34,182 nt of DNA from JANMDS01 sp031430575. GTDB taxonomy: Bacteria > Pseudomonadota > Gammaproteobacteria > Burkholderiales > Casimicrobiaceae. The notes beneath the pieces were generated by a model. It made no database searches, was not told the DNA's origin, and saw nothing but the letters and a program-made list of their open reading frames with translations. The first letter of the stretch is position 1. Each line of letters opens with the position of its first letter. The stretch covers positions 1-34,182 of the forward strand of contig JANPBT010000072.1 of NCBI GenBank assembly GCA_031430575.1, given 5' to 3'. A program made the position numbers and the translations under genes. Of this stretch, positions 1 to 6,603 are shown one piece after another.

Positions 1-93
1 TCCAAGCGATTGCGCGACTTCGCGCAATGATCGACCTTTACCAACCAGTTGCACCGCTTCATGTTTGAACTGCTCTGTGAATCGATTTGCCAT
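1..93 (-). CDS. IS3-family transposase OrfA, N-terminus (partial)
   Basis: The minus strand from 93 reads MANRFTEQFKHEAVQLVGKG and continues RSLREVAQSLG to the window edge. This is the typical start of an IS3-family OrfA (InsE/HTH_Tnp_1-like) protein: a basic Q-FK-EAV-LV opening followed by the first helix of the DNA-binding helix-turn-helix. OrfA binds the IS ends; by programmed frameshifting with OrfB it makes the active transposase. The rest of OrfA and all of OrfB lie beyond the window edge. It is too short to be listed by a usual ORF cutoff. Confidence 0.8.
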   Translation of the reverse strand, partial: MANRFTEQFKHEAVQLVGKGRSLREVAQSLG

Positions 94-161
94 ACTGTTC
101 CTCTCTATGCGTAAATTTACACATCAGAGGTGCTTGCTGTCGACTTTTTTGACTAGGTTCA
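1..161 (-). mobile_element. IS3-family element, 5' end (partial)
   Basis: The left edge of the window is the transposase-proximal end of an IS3-like element read on the minus strand. It contains the first codons of an orfA-type protein, and its outer tip appears to be near position 161. From there, reading inward on the minus strand, the sequence starts TGAACCTAGTCA. The tip resembles the one near 34012 (TCGACCTAGCAA), as expected of the two ends of related IS copies. The tip assignment is an inference from that similarity; no target duplication can be tested because the other end is outside the window. Confidence 0.6.
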
Positions 162-173
162 ATCTATGTGTAT

Positions 174-202
174 TTGACTTCTCAACGCGACGCATGCATC
201 AT
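174..202 (+). promoter_or_regulatory. Possible sigma70 promoter for the 279-1322 pair
   Basis: TTGACT at 174-179 is followed after 17 nt by CATCAT at 197-202. The -35 is good and the -10 is weak. It lies just outside the inferred IS tip and upstream of the Cys-rich protein gene. Confidence 0.3.
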
Positions 203-265
203 CTTACTAGTTGTTAAAAAATATACGTCCAGGAAACGCAACAAGCAAACTTGAGAAATTAACTT

Positions 266-281
266 AAGGAATGTAAATATG
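266..281 (+). promoter_or_regulatory. Ribosome binding site and ATG that set the start of the phase-variable gene
   Basis: AAGGA at 266-270 lies 8 nt before ATG at 279-281. No other start in the neighbourhood has a comparable site, and the ATG leads directly into a signal-peptide-like sequence. This supports translation entering the CT tract from 279 and not from the TTG at 473, which has no clear ribosome binding site. Confidence 0.65.
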
Positions 282-1024
282 CGGAAACTCTCTCTCTCTC
301 TCTCTCTCTCTGTGCACTAATTTTTTGCCAAAATTCCCATGCGACAACAGCATCTGGTGATACCGCCGCCCTACGTGCGGTCGAAAAAATAGCGGATCAG
401 TACGAAAAAAAACTCCAAAAATCGCGATCTAGCAGTCCCGTCCAGTCGAGGATATCTCGGCTCGCAGAGTCGTTGGATGAGGGCAACCAAGCCTTAGTCT
501 TACTTCAAACGGTTACGTTAGCCAACGATCAGAAGTTCGATTTTTTGTTCAACGGAACAGTGGTCGTTATCCAAAATCAGGCAGATCCATCGAGGCAAAT
601 CATTCTTGATCCTGAGACGAACTCAGTCATGCGCCGCGCTTTAGAGGTAGAGTCCCTTTCAGGCGAACGACCTAAGTCACTAGATTTCAGCTCGGAAACT
701 GAGCGGATATCTGAGCTATTTGCTGCGGATTCGCAACGCGCACTGGGGTTGACTGGGTTTGTTGCGAAAGACCGTCCGAAAGCAATTTTTGAGTACGATA
801 GACGAACCGAGTGCATCTTGGAATGCGAATCGAGTTGTGACTATTTATATGATATCGGTACGATTGTGTGTGGCATCGACGTCGGATTTTTCTCTGCAGT
901 TTGTCTTCCGGGCGGTGCTATAGCGTCGATCGCATGCGGAACGGTAGCCGGAGCTGTATGCGGCGTGGCGATCCTAGTGCAAAAGCAACGATGTAAAACT
1001 CGATGCAGAATAACATGCGGATAG
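279..1024 (+). CDS. Secreted Cys-rich protein, candidate phase-variable (frame-OFF in this sequence)
   Basis: No family recognised with certainty. From ATG 279 the present sequence reads 13 codons (MRKLSLSLSLSVH) and stops at 318, because the (CT)12 tract puts the start out of frame with the long downstream frame. That frame is open from before the tract to 1024. With 11 CT units (or 14) the product would start MRKLSLSLSLC-ALIFCQNSHATA, a convincing Sec signal peptide (basic n-region, hydrophobic core, ATA-S cleavage), giving about 247 aa. The mature part is a polar, Cys-free stretch of about 150 residues. It is followed by a 70-residue C-terminal domain with ten cysteines and Gly-rich hydrophobic segments (VCG, CLPGG, ACG, VCG, final RCKTRCRITCG). 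This layout recalls Cys-rich bacteriocin or halocin-C8-like C-terminal domains, by pattern only. It sits 34 nt upstream of a small membrane protein. A conventional gene finder would start it at TTG 473 and miss the signal peptide. Confidence 0.65.
288..311 (+). repeat. (CT)12 simple sequence repeat, candidate contingency locus
   Basis: Twelve uninterrupted CT dinucleotides (24 nt) fall immediately after codon 3 of the signal peptide. Each unit gained or lost shifts the frame by two. The start codon and the downstream frame are offset by 194 nt (remainder 2 after division by 3), so loss of one unit or gain of two restores the reading frame. Slipped-strand mispairing at such tracts is the established basis of phase variation in Haemophilus, Neisseria and others. 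Confidence 0.8.
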
Positions 1025-1058
1025 TCTCAAATTCGATCATCTTTTTTCGGAGAACGTT

Positions 1059-1322
1059 ATGAATGAATATTTAGGTTACGCCTCGAGTGTTTGGGCCATA
1101 GCGATTGGCGTCGCGTTTTTTGCGGTGCACGATCCTCGTAAATTGACTTACACCGTTTTATTTTCTGGATTGGTGTACCTTTTGGCGATGTATATTTTTA
1201 AATATCGTGCGTTTGAATCGAGGCCTGGAAACTACGTTGTTCTTGTGTTCACAACGCCGTTTATCTGCGGCGTTGTGCAGTATTACTTGAACAAAATTTT
1301 TCGCGCACCGCTTCAACGTTGA
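1059..1322 (+). CDS. Small membrane protein, possible partner or immunity protein
   Basis: An 87-residue protein with no recognised family. It has about three hydrophobic segments (residues ~5-24, ~30-47 and ~60-78) separated by basic loops (HDPRK; KYRAFESR), ending in a basic tail (RAPLQR). A GGAG ribosome binding site lies a few nt before the ATG, and the gene begins 34 nt after the Cys-rich protein gene, so the two are probably co-transcribed. A small multi-pass protein directly downstream of a secreted Cys-rich peptide is the usual position of a bacteriocin immunity protein. This is inference from position and topology only. Base composition is AT-richer than the housekeeping genes that follow, suggesting transfer together with its neighbour. 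Confidence 0.6.
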   Translation: MNEYLGYASSVWAIAIGVAFFAVHDPRKLTYTVLFSGLVYLLAMYIFKYRAFESRPGNYVVLVFTTPFICGVVQYYLNKIFRAPLQR

Positions 1323-1334
1323 AGTACGCAGTGC

Positions 1335-1360
1335 GGGTATCTCAGAACTCTTAGATACCC
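1335..1360 (+). other. Hairpin, possible transcript end after the small membrane gene
   Basis: Perfect 8-bp stem GGGTATCT/AGATACCC with a 10-nt loop, 13 nt after the stop at 1322. No U-run follows, so it is not a standard intrinsic terminator. The remaining stretch to hemH (1361-1589) holds only the dispersed motif at 1546 and no convincing gene. Confidence 0.4.
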
Positions 1361-1545
1361 CTGCTGCGCGGCACGCATCGGTTGATCCTTTATTTTTTCA
1401 ACGGCACGTGCAAGCCCTTGAGTTAAGTCTGATCCGAAGAGGCAGTGTTTTTTCGTCTCATTTTCGAAAGTAGCCGCGGATCTCGCGCAGCTAATTCTGT
1501 ATCAAGAATCACGTTTTTAGGTCTGAAGCCGCTCGAATCGCCGGC

Positions 1546-1564
1546 AATCTGCGCCGCAGGTATT
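1546..1564 (-). repeat. Dispersed 19-bp motif, exact copy, intergenic
   Basis: Exact AATACCTGCGGCGCAGATT on the minus strand, 26 nt before the hemH start. Confidence 0.9.
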
Positions 1565-1589
1565 TTGAGAACTATCGCAAAATACGTGG

Positions 1590-2699
1590 ATGGCTATTAC
1601 CAACAACTCCGCAAATTTCGAACACGGTACTGCGCTTAAATTTGGCGTGCTGCTCGTGAATCTCGGCACGCCGCAGGCGGCAACGGCACCAGCAGTGCGC
1701 AAATATTTAGCGCAATTTTTATCAGATCCGCGGGTGGTGGAAATCCCCGCGCCGGTGTGGAAGCTCATTTTGCATGGCATTATTTTGCGCACGCGCCCGG
1801 CAAAATCGGCCGCTAAATACGCGAGTATCTGGACAAAAGACGGCTCGCCGCTGAAGGTCTGGACGACCAAGCAGGCGCAGCTTTTGCAGGGCGCGCTGGG
1901 CGAGGCGCTGCGCGCGCGTGGGCTTGACCCTGCGCAGATGAAAGTCGCCATGGCGATGCGCTACGGCGAGCCTGCCATTGAAAAAACAATGAATGAAATG
2001 ATCGCGCAAGGCTGCGACCGGATTTTGATCTTGCCGCTTTATCCGCAATATTCATCGAGCACGACCGCAAGCGTAAACGATGCGGTATTTGCCCACGCCG
2101 GCAAACTTCGCAACGCGCCGGCGCTGCGCACGATGCGTGGCTACCACGATGACCCACGCTACATCGCCGCGCTCGCCAAGCAGGTCAACGACTATTGGCT
2201 GATCCACGGCCGACCCGATGCGCTGGTGCTGTCGTTTCATGGCGTGCCTAAATTTTCGCTCGACAAGGGCGATCCTTATCATTGTTTATGCCACAAAACT
2301 GCACGTTTGCTCGCTGCGCAGCTCGTCACCGCGCCGCAGGTATTAACCACTTTTCAGTCGCGCTTTGGCAAAGCGGAATGGTTGAAACCTTACACCTCCG
2401 AAGTGCTCACTGATTTAGGCAAAAAGGGCTTGAGCCGCATTGATGTCTTCTGCCCAGGCTTCCCCGCTGATTGCTTGGAGACCCTTGAAGAGATCGCGAT
2501 GGAAGGAAAGGAAACCTTTACCCATGCAGGTGGGCGCGAGTTTCGCTACATCCCCGCGCTCAACGATTCGCCGACGTGGATCGGGGCGTTAACCGCGATC
2601 GCGCTAGACCAACTGGGGGGTTGGCTCGGCAATCCCGCGTCGCACGCTGAATTAGCGCTGCAAAAGCAGTTAGCAACCACTTTAAATGCACCAAAATAA
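1590..2699 (+). CDS. hemH: Ferrochelatase
   Basis: 369 residues, the usual size for proteobacterial HemH. It inserts Fe2+ into protoporphyrin IX in the last step of protoheme synthesis, at the cytoplasmic membrane face. The family signatures are present in order: N-terminal GVLLVNLGTP (residues 19-28), ILPLYPQYSSSTT (147-159), SFHGVP with the metal-binding His at 217, GDPYHCLC (228-234), FQSRFG (255-260), and CPGFPADCLETLEEI with the acidic catalytic residue near 297. The copy of the dispersed motif at 2326 encodes TAPQVLTT just before FQSRFG. The start was chosen at ATG 1590; no strong ribosome binding site is visible. It appears monocistronic, followed by a large palindrome. Confidence 0.95.
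   Translation: MAITNNSANFEHGTALKFGVLLVNLGTPQAATAPAVRKYLAQFLSDPRVVEIPAPVWKLILHGIILRTRPAKSAAKYASIWTKDGSPLKVWTTKQAQLLQGALGEALRARGLDPAQMKVAMAMRYGEPAIEKTMNEMIAQGCDRILILPLYPQYSSSTTASVNDAVFAHAGKLRNAPALRTMRGYHDDPRYIAALAKQVNDYWLIHGRPDALVLSFHGVPKFSLDKGDPYHCLCHKTARLLAAQLVTAPQVLTTFQSRFGKAEWLKPYTSEVLTDLGKKGLSRIDVFCPGFPADCLETLEEIAMEGKETFTHAGGREFRYIPALNDSPTWIGALTAIALDQLGGWLGNPASHAELALQKQLATTLNAPK
2326..2344 (-). repeat. Dispersed motif, one core mismatch, in hemH
   Basis: Core is CCGCGCCGCAGGT on the plus strand; encodes APQV. The AT flank is kept on the GTATT side. Confidence 0.6.
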
Positions 2700-2711
2700 G
2701 GAATATGGGGT

Positions 2712-2759
2712 TATTTTGCCCAAATAGCATAACATTAATTATGCTATTTGGGCAAAATA
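2712..2759. repeat. 48-bp perfect palindrome (21-bp arms, 6-nt loop)
   Basis: Arms 2712-2732 and 2739-2759 are perfectly complementary around CATTAA. The outer ends are TTTTGCCC and GGGCAAAA, the reverse of the A-tract/stem/U-tract order of a bidirectional intrinsic terminator, and no U-run follows on either strand. It lies 12 nt after hemH and directly abuts the -35 box of the next gene. It could be a factor-binding operator, an RNA processing hairpin or a mobile palindrome. Confidence 0.8.
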
Positions 2760-2788
2760 TTGCAACTTTATGGGCATTCGCGTATCAT
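2760..2788 (+). promoter_or_regulatory. Sigma70-type promoter of the TPR gene, near-leaderless
   Basis: TTGCAA (2760-2765), 17-nt spacer, TATCAT (2783-2788). Transcription would start at about 2795, one or two nt from the ATG at 2797, and no Shine-Dalgarno sequence precedes the ATG. Confidence 0.5.
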
Positions 2789-2796
2789 AACGTCAT

Positions 2797-3780
2797 ATGT
2801 CGTCGTCAACCCCAACTCTGAATCCGGTATCCCGTCCTTCTCCCTACGATGCGGTGAAGGGCTATACCATCCCGCCACTGCCGAAAGAAAGCGCTAGCCA
2901 GATTAGCTTGATTTGGGAATGTGCTGATCGAGGTGAAGCCGCGCGTGCGCGCGCAATGTGCGATGCCGAACGCGACGCCGCCCATCGCAGCGGCAACAAA
3001 TCCCGGATCGCAGCTGCTTCCCGTATCCACGGCGAGCTACTCGCGCTGCGCGGTGCAGGGGACGTCGCCCAATCGGAATTTTTGCGCGCACTTGAGCTCG
3101 CTTCAGATTCCGGCGATAAAGATGAAGAAGTGCGCATCCGCACCGCGCTTGCGCGCGTGCTTGCCAACGACGGGCCATTCGATGAGGCGGAAGCGGTTGC
3201 CCGCTCTGCCTATGATTTAGCGGCCACGCTCGGCGACGGGCGCGGGCGAATTCAGGCGCTGGCTGCGTGGGGTCGTGCGCTACTGGCGCAGGGCGAAATC
3301 AAGCGCGCCGTGCCGCTCTTTTTCAGAGCGATGCGCTCGGCGCGCAAATCCCGTGATGACCTGACGATGCGTGAGGCTTGGGTTGACCTTGGCGTTGCAC
3401 TTGCGCGCAACGGGCGCACCAAAGTTGCGCTCAAACTGCTCAATAGCGCGAATACCCACGCCGAAGAAAATAACCTACGCCGCTTAAGCCTGCGCGCGCA
3501 GTTGGGGCTTTCGCAGTGCTTATTGCATGACCAAAACGGTGGCGAAGCGCTGGTTTATGCGCTCTCTGCAATCAACAATGCAAACACGTATGGCTACGAA
3601 GGCTTTTTGCCTCAGCTTTATGAGCAATTGTCAGATGTCTACACCATGCTGCAAGACTATCAGGGTGCGTTTTATGCCGCGCGCCAGCAAATTGATACCC
3701 AGCGCAGACGGCTGTCGAGTCAGCGTCGACATATTCTCATGCTCAGCAGCTTGCTCATGGAAGCGCAGCACCACGACTAA
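2797..3780 (+). CDS. TPR-repeat protein
   Basis: 327-residue soluble, Ala/Arg-rich protein of unknown function. From about residue 35 to 310 it is built of helical pairs with the TPR spacing of small/large residues, for example EFLRALELASDSGDKDEEVR, then ARSAYDLAATLGDGRGR, PLFFRAMRSARKSRDD, LLNSANTHAEENNL and AINNANTYG. This resembles the TPR blocks of MalT-type and other scaffold proteins. There is no signal peptide, no membrane segment and no attached catalytic or DNA-binding domain. Its own promoter seems to give an almost leaderless message. It converges on the SDR gene with a 15-nt gap. A protein-protein interaction role is inferred from the fold alone. Confidence 0.8.
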   Translation: MSSSTPTLNPVSRPSPYDAVKGYTIPPLPKESASQISLIWECADRGEAARARAMCDAERDAAHRSGNKSRIAAASRIHGELLALRGAGDVAQSEFLRALELASDSGDKDEEVRIRTALARVLANDGPFDEAEAVARSAYDLAATLGDGRGRIQALAAWGRALLAQGEIKRAVPLFFRAMRSARKSRDDLTMREAWVDLGVALARNGRTKVALKLLNSANTHAEENNLRRLSLRAQLGLSQCLLHDQNGGEALVYALSAINNANTYGYEGFLPQLYEQLSDVYTMLQDYQGAFYAARQQIDTQRRRLSSQRRHILMLSSLLMEAQHHD

Positions 3781-3795
3781 GCTGCGTTAACGCGC

Positions 3796-4542
3796 CTAGC
3801 GCCCGCCCGCAACATCCAAAATCGCGCCGGTGCAATAGCTCGCAGCATCACTGGCAAGCCATACGATCGCTTCGGCAATTTCCTCAGCCGTTCCGCCGCG
3901 CCGCATCGGTACGCCGCCTTTTAGTAGATCGACCCGGTCTGGGATGCCGCCACTGGCGTGAATCTCGGTATAGATCAGGCCGGGGCGCACCGCATTGACC
4001 CGAATGCCCTCCGCTGCGACCTCTTTTGAAAGCCCGAGGGTGAAGGTATCGATTGCGCCCTTGCTTGCAGCGTAATCGGCGTATTGCCCCGGTGAGCCGA
4101 TGCGTGCGGCTGCTGACGAGATATTCACAATCGCACCGCCCGCGCCGCCGTGCAGGGTGGACATGCGCTTAATCGCTTCGCGTGCGCAAACAAACGCGCC
4201 GACGATATTGATATTAAACATGCGCTGCAGACGCGCAACCGACATCTCATCGACCCGCGCTGCGACATCAACAATGCCGGCATTGTTAACCAAGCACGAC
4301 AGCACGCCGAGCTCGGCATCAACTTCGGCGAAGGCATGCAAGATCGATGACTCTTCGGCCATATCGGCTTGAATCATCAACGCGCGCCGATGCTCGGCCT
4401 CGACTTGCCAGGCAACATCGCGCGCTGCGGCAGCATTGGACTGATAAGTGATCGCGATATCGTAGCCGGCCTTGGCGGCGCGCACGGCGGTGGCAGCGCC
4501 AATGCCCCGGCTACCGCCGGTAATCAACATAACTTTATTCAT
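3796..4542 (-). CDS. SDR-family NAD(P)-dependent oxidoreductase (YgfF-like)
   Basis: 248-residue classical short-chain dehydrogenase/reductase. The cofactor loop TGGSRGIG is at residues 8-15, NNAG at 86-89, the catalytic Ser at 142-143 (NISS) and YAASK with Tyr157/Lys161; PG follows the active site as usual, and the C-terminus ends LDVAGGR. Overall it resembles E. coli YgfF and glucose-1-dehydrogenase-like SDRs, but the substrate cannot be read from the sequence. It is the last gene of a minus-strand group (racemase, thioesterase, ABC protein, SDR). The 66-nt gap upstream contains an exact copy of the dispersed motif. Confidence 0.9.
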   Translation of the reverse strand: MNKVMLITGGSRGIGAATAVRAAKAGYDIAITYQSNAAAARDVAWQVEAEHRRALMIQADMAEESSILHAFAEVDAELGVLSCLVNNAGIVDVAARVDEMSVARLQRMFNINIVGAFVCAREAIKRMSTLHGGAGGAIVNISSAAARIGSPGQYADYAASKGAIDTFTLGLSKEVAAEGIRVNAVRPGLIYTEIHASGGIPDRVDLLKGGVPMRRGGTAEEIAEAIVWLASDAASYCTGAILDVAGGR

Positions 4543-4568
4543 AAGTGATTGATGTTAACGAAAATCAA

Positions 4569-4587
4569 AATACCTGCGGCGCAGATT
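4569..4587 (+). repeat. Dispersed 19-bp motif, exact copy, intergenic
   Basis: Exact copy between the ABC gene and the SDR gene, in the short gap of a probable operon. Confidence 0.9.
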
Positions 4588-4608
4588 TGGGCAAATTTGA
4601 ACTCATTT

Positions 4609-6114
4609 TTAGGCATTCGCATCGGTATTTACGCTGCGGTCGGCGCGCTCCCGATCCCGGTGCGAAATCTCCACCACGCGGGCGCGGCGAGCGAGGGTAT
4701 CGACAAGCGCTTGCGCAATGGCTCGATTTTGCGGGTCAAGATTTGCATCCCACTCGTCCAACAAATAAATGTCGGCGTAGGTGTTGGCCACGATTTCTTG
4801 CAACGATTGAATTTGGCGCTCACCCGATGAGTAGCCTTTTGCTTTAGTGGCTTTTTCAATCACTGCGGCCTGCGGATCGTCGTCTTCTTCAATCGCCGCT
4901 TCGCCCTCTGGGTTTACGCCATCAGCAAATTGATAAGAGAGCCGATCGGTTGTAGGCCAAAAATAAGCGCGCGCGCCAAACGATTGCTTTAAGGCTGCCA
5001 GCGCGGTAGATTTACCTGCACCATTGCCCGCGCGTAGGTTGAGTCTGCCGTGCTCAGCTGCGGCAATGAGCGCGAGCGTACTGGCAAAGTCTTTGACGCG
5101 GTGCTGCTTATCATTTTCAGTAAAAATCAAGCGTTGAAATTTGATTCGAGTGTCGTAGTCACTGTCGTCATTGGGGGTGAAATTTTCAATTGCACCGCCG
5201 ATACGCGTCCAGATGGCGAGCAGATCATTCCATCCAGAAGCGAGCGAATGCACGTCGTTCGCTAAATCAATTTGCTTAGGCAGCGTGGCTGCGAGCGCGA
5301 TGAGCGTTGGCAGATCGCCCCGACTTTCCATGCCCGCGTGGGCGATTGCGATAAATACGATCACCAAACTGATAATACCCCCGGCAGTGCTCAGGCCTTC
5401 GCGCGCCACGATCGCGCGGATTTGGGCGCGCAGCGCCTCGCGCAAGCGCTGCTTAAACCCGGCATGCCACAAACGATAGTTATAGCGATTGCCGACAAAA
5501 ATATTGTCCCACGCGGTGTAGCTGTGGGCGGTCATGCGGTTGGTGGCGCGTTGATTATTGAGATAGGCTTGCGAGACGGGCTTGCGCAGGGAAACCTGTA
5601 GGGCAATGCAAATTACAAAGGTCAGCGCGTAGGCAATCGGCAAGCTGCCATCGATCTCCATGCCGAGCACGATCGCGTTAAAAACTAAACCAAGCGCGAG
5701 CTTGAGGGAGTGCTCGAGCTCATACATTAACTCGAAAAAAATATGGAAAGTTTCGTTGGTTAAAAATGGCTCGATTGCTTCCCGTTTTGACTTTTCACCA
5801 AAGAGCTTGGTGCGCCCACGATTGGCTCTGGCAAAGCGCAGCATGTAGCGTCCGTGGGCACCAAAGCCTGCCTGCTCGGCAAATACCCAGCTGATTGCGC
5901 CAATAATGTAAGCCGACGACTGCACGATCAAAATCCACCCAAAATCCATGATACGGAAATCGTTGTTGGCCACGTCGCGCCCAGCGTTGATGATGAGCCA
6001 TGTCGTCGTTGCGCCGAGCGCGGCCTCAATAACGAGCAGGGTCAGCATCACATAAAGTGGCTTACAGAGCAGCAAGCGGGCAAATTCAATGCGCGTTAGA
6101 GCGAGTTTGTTCAT
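4609..6114 (-). CDS. ABC transporter-like protein, fused membrane and ATPase domains (divergent)
   Basis: 501 residues. The N-terminal ~300 residues carry several membrane segments (e.g. ~18-42, ~62-80, ~140-190, ~235-260), as in ABC exporter half-transporters of the SbmA/BacA or YddA type. The C-terminal ATPase domain has Walker A GNGAGKST (~363-370), a changed signature SSGERQ (~429-434) where LSGGQ is usual, Walker B IYLLDE (~449-454) and a switch-region His in EISH. The distance between Walker A and the signature (~60 residues) is short, the intervening stretch is acidic (EEDDD) and no clear Q-loop is visible. Transport may therefore be altered or specialised. There is no C39 peptidase domain. 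Substrate unknown. It lies in a minus-strand group with a thioesterase and racemase-like protein upstream. Confidence 0.75.
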   Translation of the reverse strand: MNKLALTRIEFARLLLCKPLYVMLTLLVIEAALGATTTWLIINAGRDVANNDFRIMDFGWILIVQSSAYIIGAISWVFAEQAGFGAHGRYMLRFARANRGRTKLFGEKSKREAIEPFLTNETFHIFFELMYELEHSLKLALGLVFNAIVLGMEIDGSLPIAYALTFVICIALQVSLRKPVSQAYLNNQRATNRMTAHSYTAWDNIFVGNRYNYRLWHAGFKQRLREALRAQIRAIVAREGLSTAGGIISLVIVFIAIAHAGMESRGDLPTLIALAATLPKQIDLANDVHSLASGWNDLLAIWTRIGGAIENFTPNDDSDYDTRIKFQRLIFTENDKQHRVKDFASTLALIAAAEHGRLNLRAGNGAGKSTALAALKQSFGARAYFWPTTDRLSYQFADGVNPEGEAAIEEDDDPQAAVIEKATKAKGYSSGERQIQSLQEIVANTYADIYLLDEWDANLDPQNRAIAQALVDTLARRARVVEISHRDRERADRSVNTDANA

Positions 6115-6148
6115 TAGATTGATTTTAGGCGAGGGCTGAAAAAGCCAA

Positions 6149-6167
6149 AATCTGCGCCGCAGGTATG
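6149..6167 (-). repeat. Dispersed 19-bp motif, 18/19 match, intergenic
   Basis: Minus-strand CATACCTGCGGCGCAGATT in the 57-nt gap between the thioesterase and ABC genes; core exact. Confidence 0.9.
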
Positions 6168-6171
6168 TGTG

Positions 6172-6603
6172 TTATTTTTGCGCGGTCGCGCAGGCAGCGA
6201 TGACATCTTCAGGAATCGGTACTGCCTTTATCTTTGTCGGGTCATCAGCGTCTGGTCGCACGAACACGCGCGTTTCAGTGCCTTCGCAGATGAGCGTATC
6301 GCCGCGCTGCACGCGGTGCGTTTGGATGAAGACTTTGCGCCGCCATTCAGTCACCGTGGTGGAAATTGTCAGCACATCGCCGTAGGTGGCTGGGCTTACG
6401 TAACGCACATTGATTTCAACGAGCGGCGTACCTAGGATGCCGGTGGCCTTGAGGTAATCGGCCCAACGGGGAAGGCCGCATTGTCGAAAGTAGTGGTGCG
6501 ACGCCGCATCCATCCAGCGCGAAAAGTTAGGAAAGAAAACGATACCCGCAGGGTCGCAATCCCCAAACTGCACGGTAACCTCGCTTTGAATCGAGCGCTT
6601 CAA
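6172..6603 (-). CDS. Acyl-CoA thioesterase, 4HBT (hot-dog) family
   Basis: About 143 residues from TTG 6603, the usual size of a single hot-dog domain. The signature QFGDCDPAGIVFFPNFSRWMD carries the 4-hydroxybenzoyl-CoA thioesterase-type active-site Asp (GDCDPAGI). Such enzymes hydrolyse aromatic or acyl-CoA thioesters in the cytosol; the substrate here is unknown. The frame is open upstream to an ATG at 6660, but that start would overlap the racemase gene by 61 nt and adds a poorly conserved basic leader (MPRVNHARHRSAAAARSFK). TTG 6603 forms a 4-nt TTGA overlap with the racemase stop, a classic coupling arrangement. The choice of start is therefore an inference. Confidence 0.85.
   Translation of the reverse strand: MKRSIQSEVTVQFGDCDPAGIVFFPNFSRWMDAASHHYFRQCGLPRWADYLKATGILGTPLVEINVRYVSPATYGDVLTISTTVTEWRRKVFIQTHRVQRGDTLICEGTETRVFVRPDADDPTKIKAVPIPEDVIAACATAQK

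Noticed and set aside
473..1024. TTG 473 as the start of the Cys-rich protein
   Set aside because: No clear ribosome binding site, and the open frame continues upstream through a signal-peptide-like segment to the CT tract.
1445..1639. 64-aa open frame upstream of hemH
   Set aside because: It has no family resemblance, overlaps the hemH start and runs through the dispersed motif.
4545..4847. Plus-strand frames over the 3' end of the ABC gene
   Set aside because: Antisense shadows of a gene with clear Walker B and switch motifs; the Arg-rich motif translations in them come from the unused frames of the dispersed motif.
4609..6114. ABC protein as exporter of the double-glycine peptide
   Set aside because: It has no N-terminal C39 peptidase domain, lies 8.6 kb away in another transcript, and its ATPase domain is divergent.
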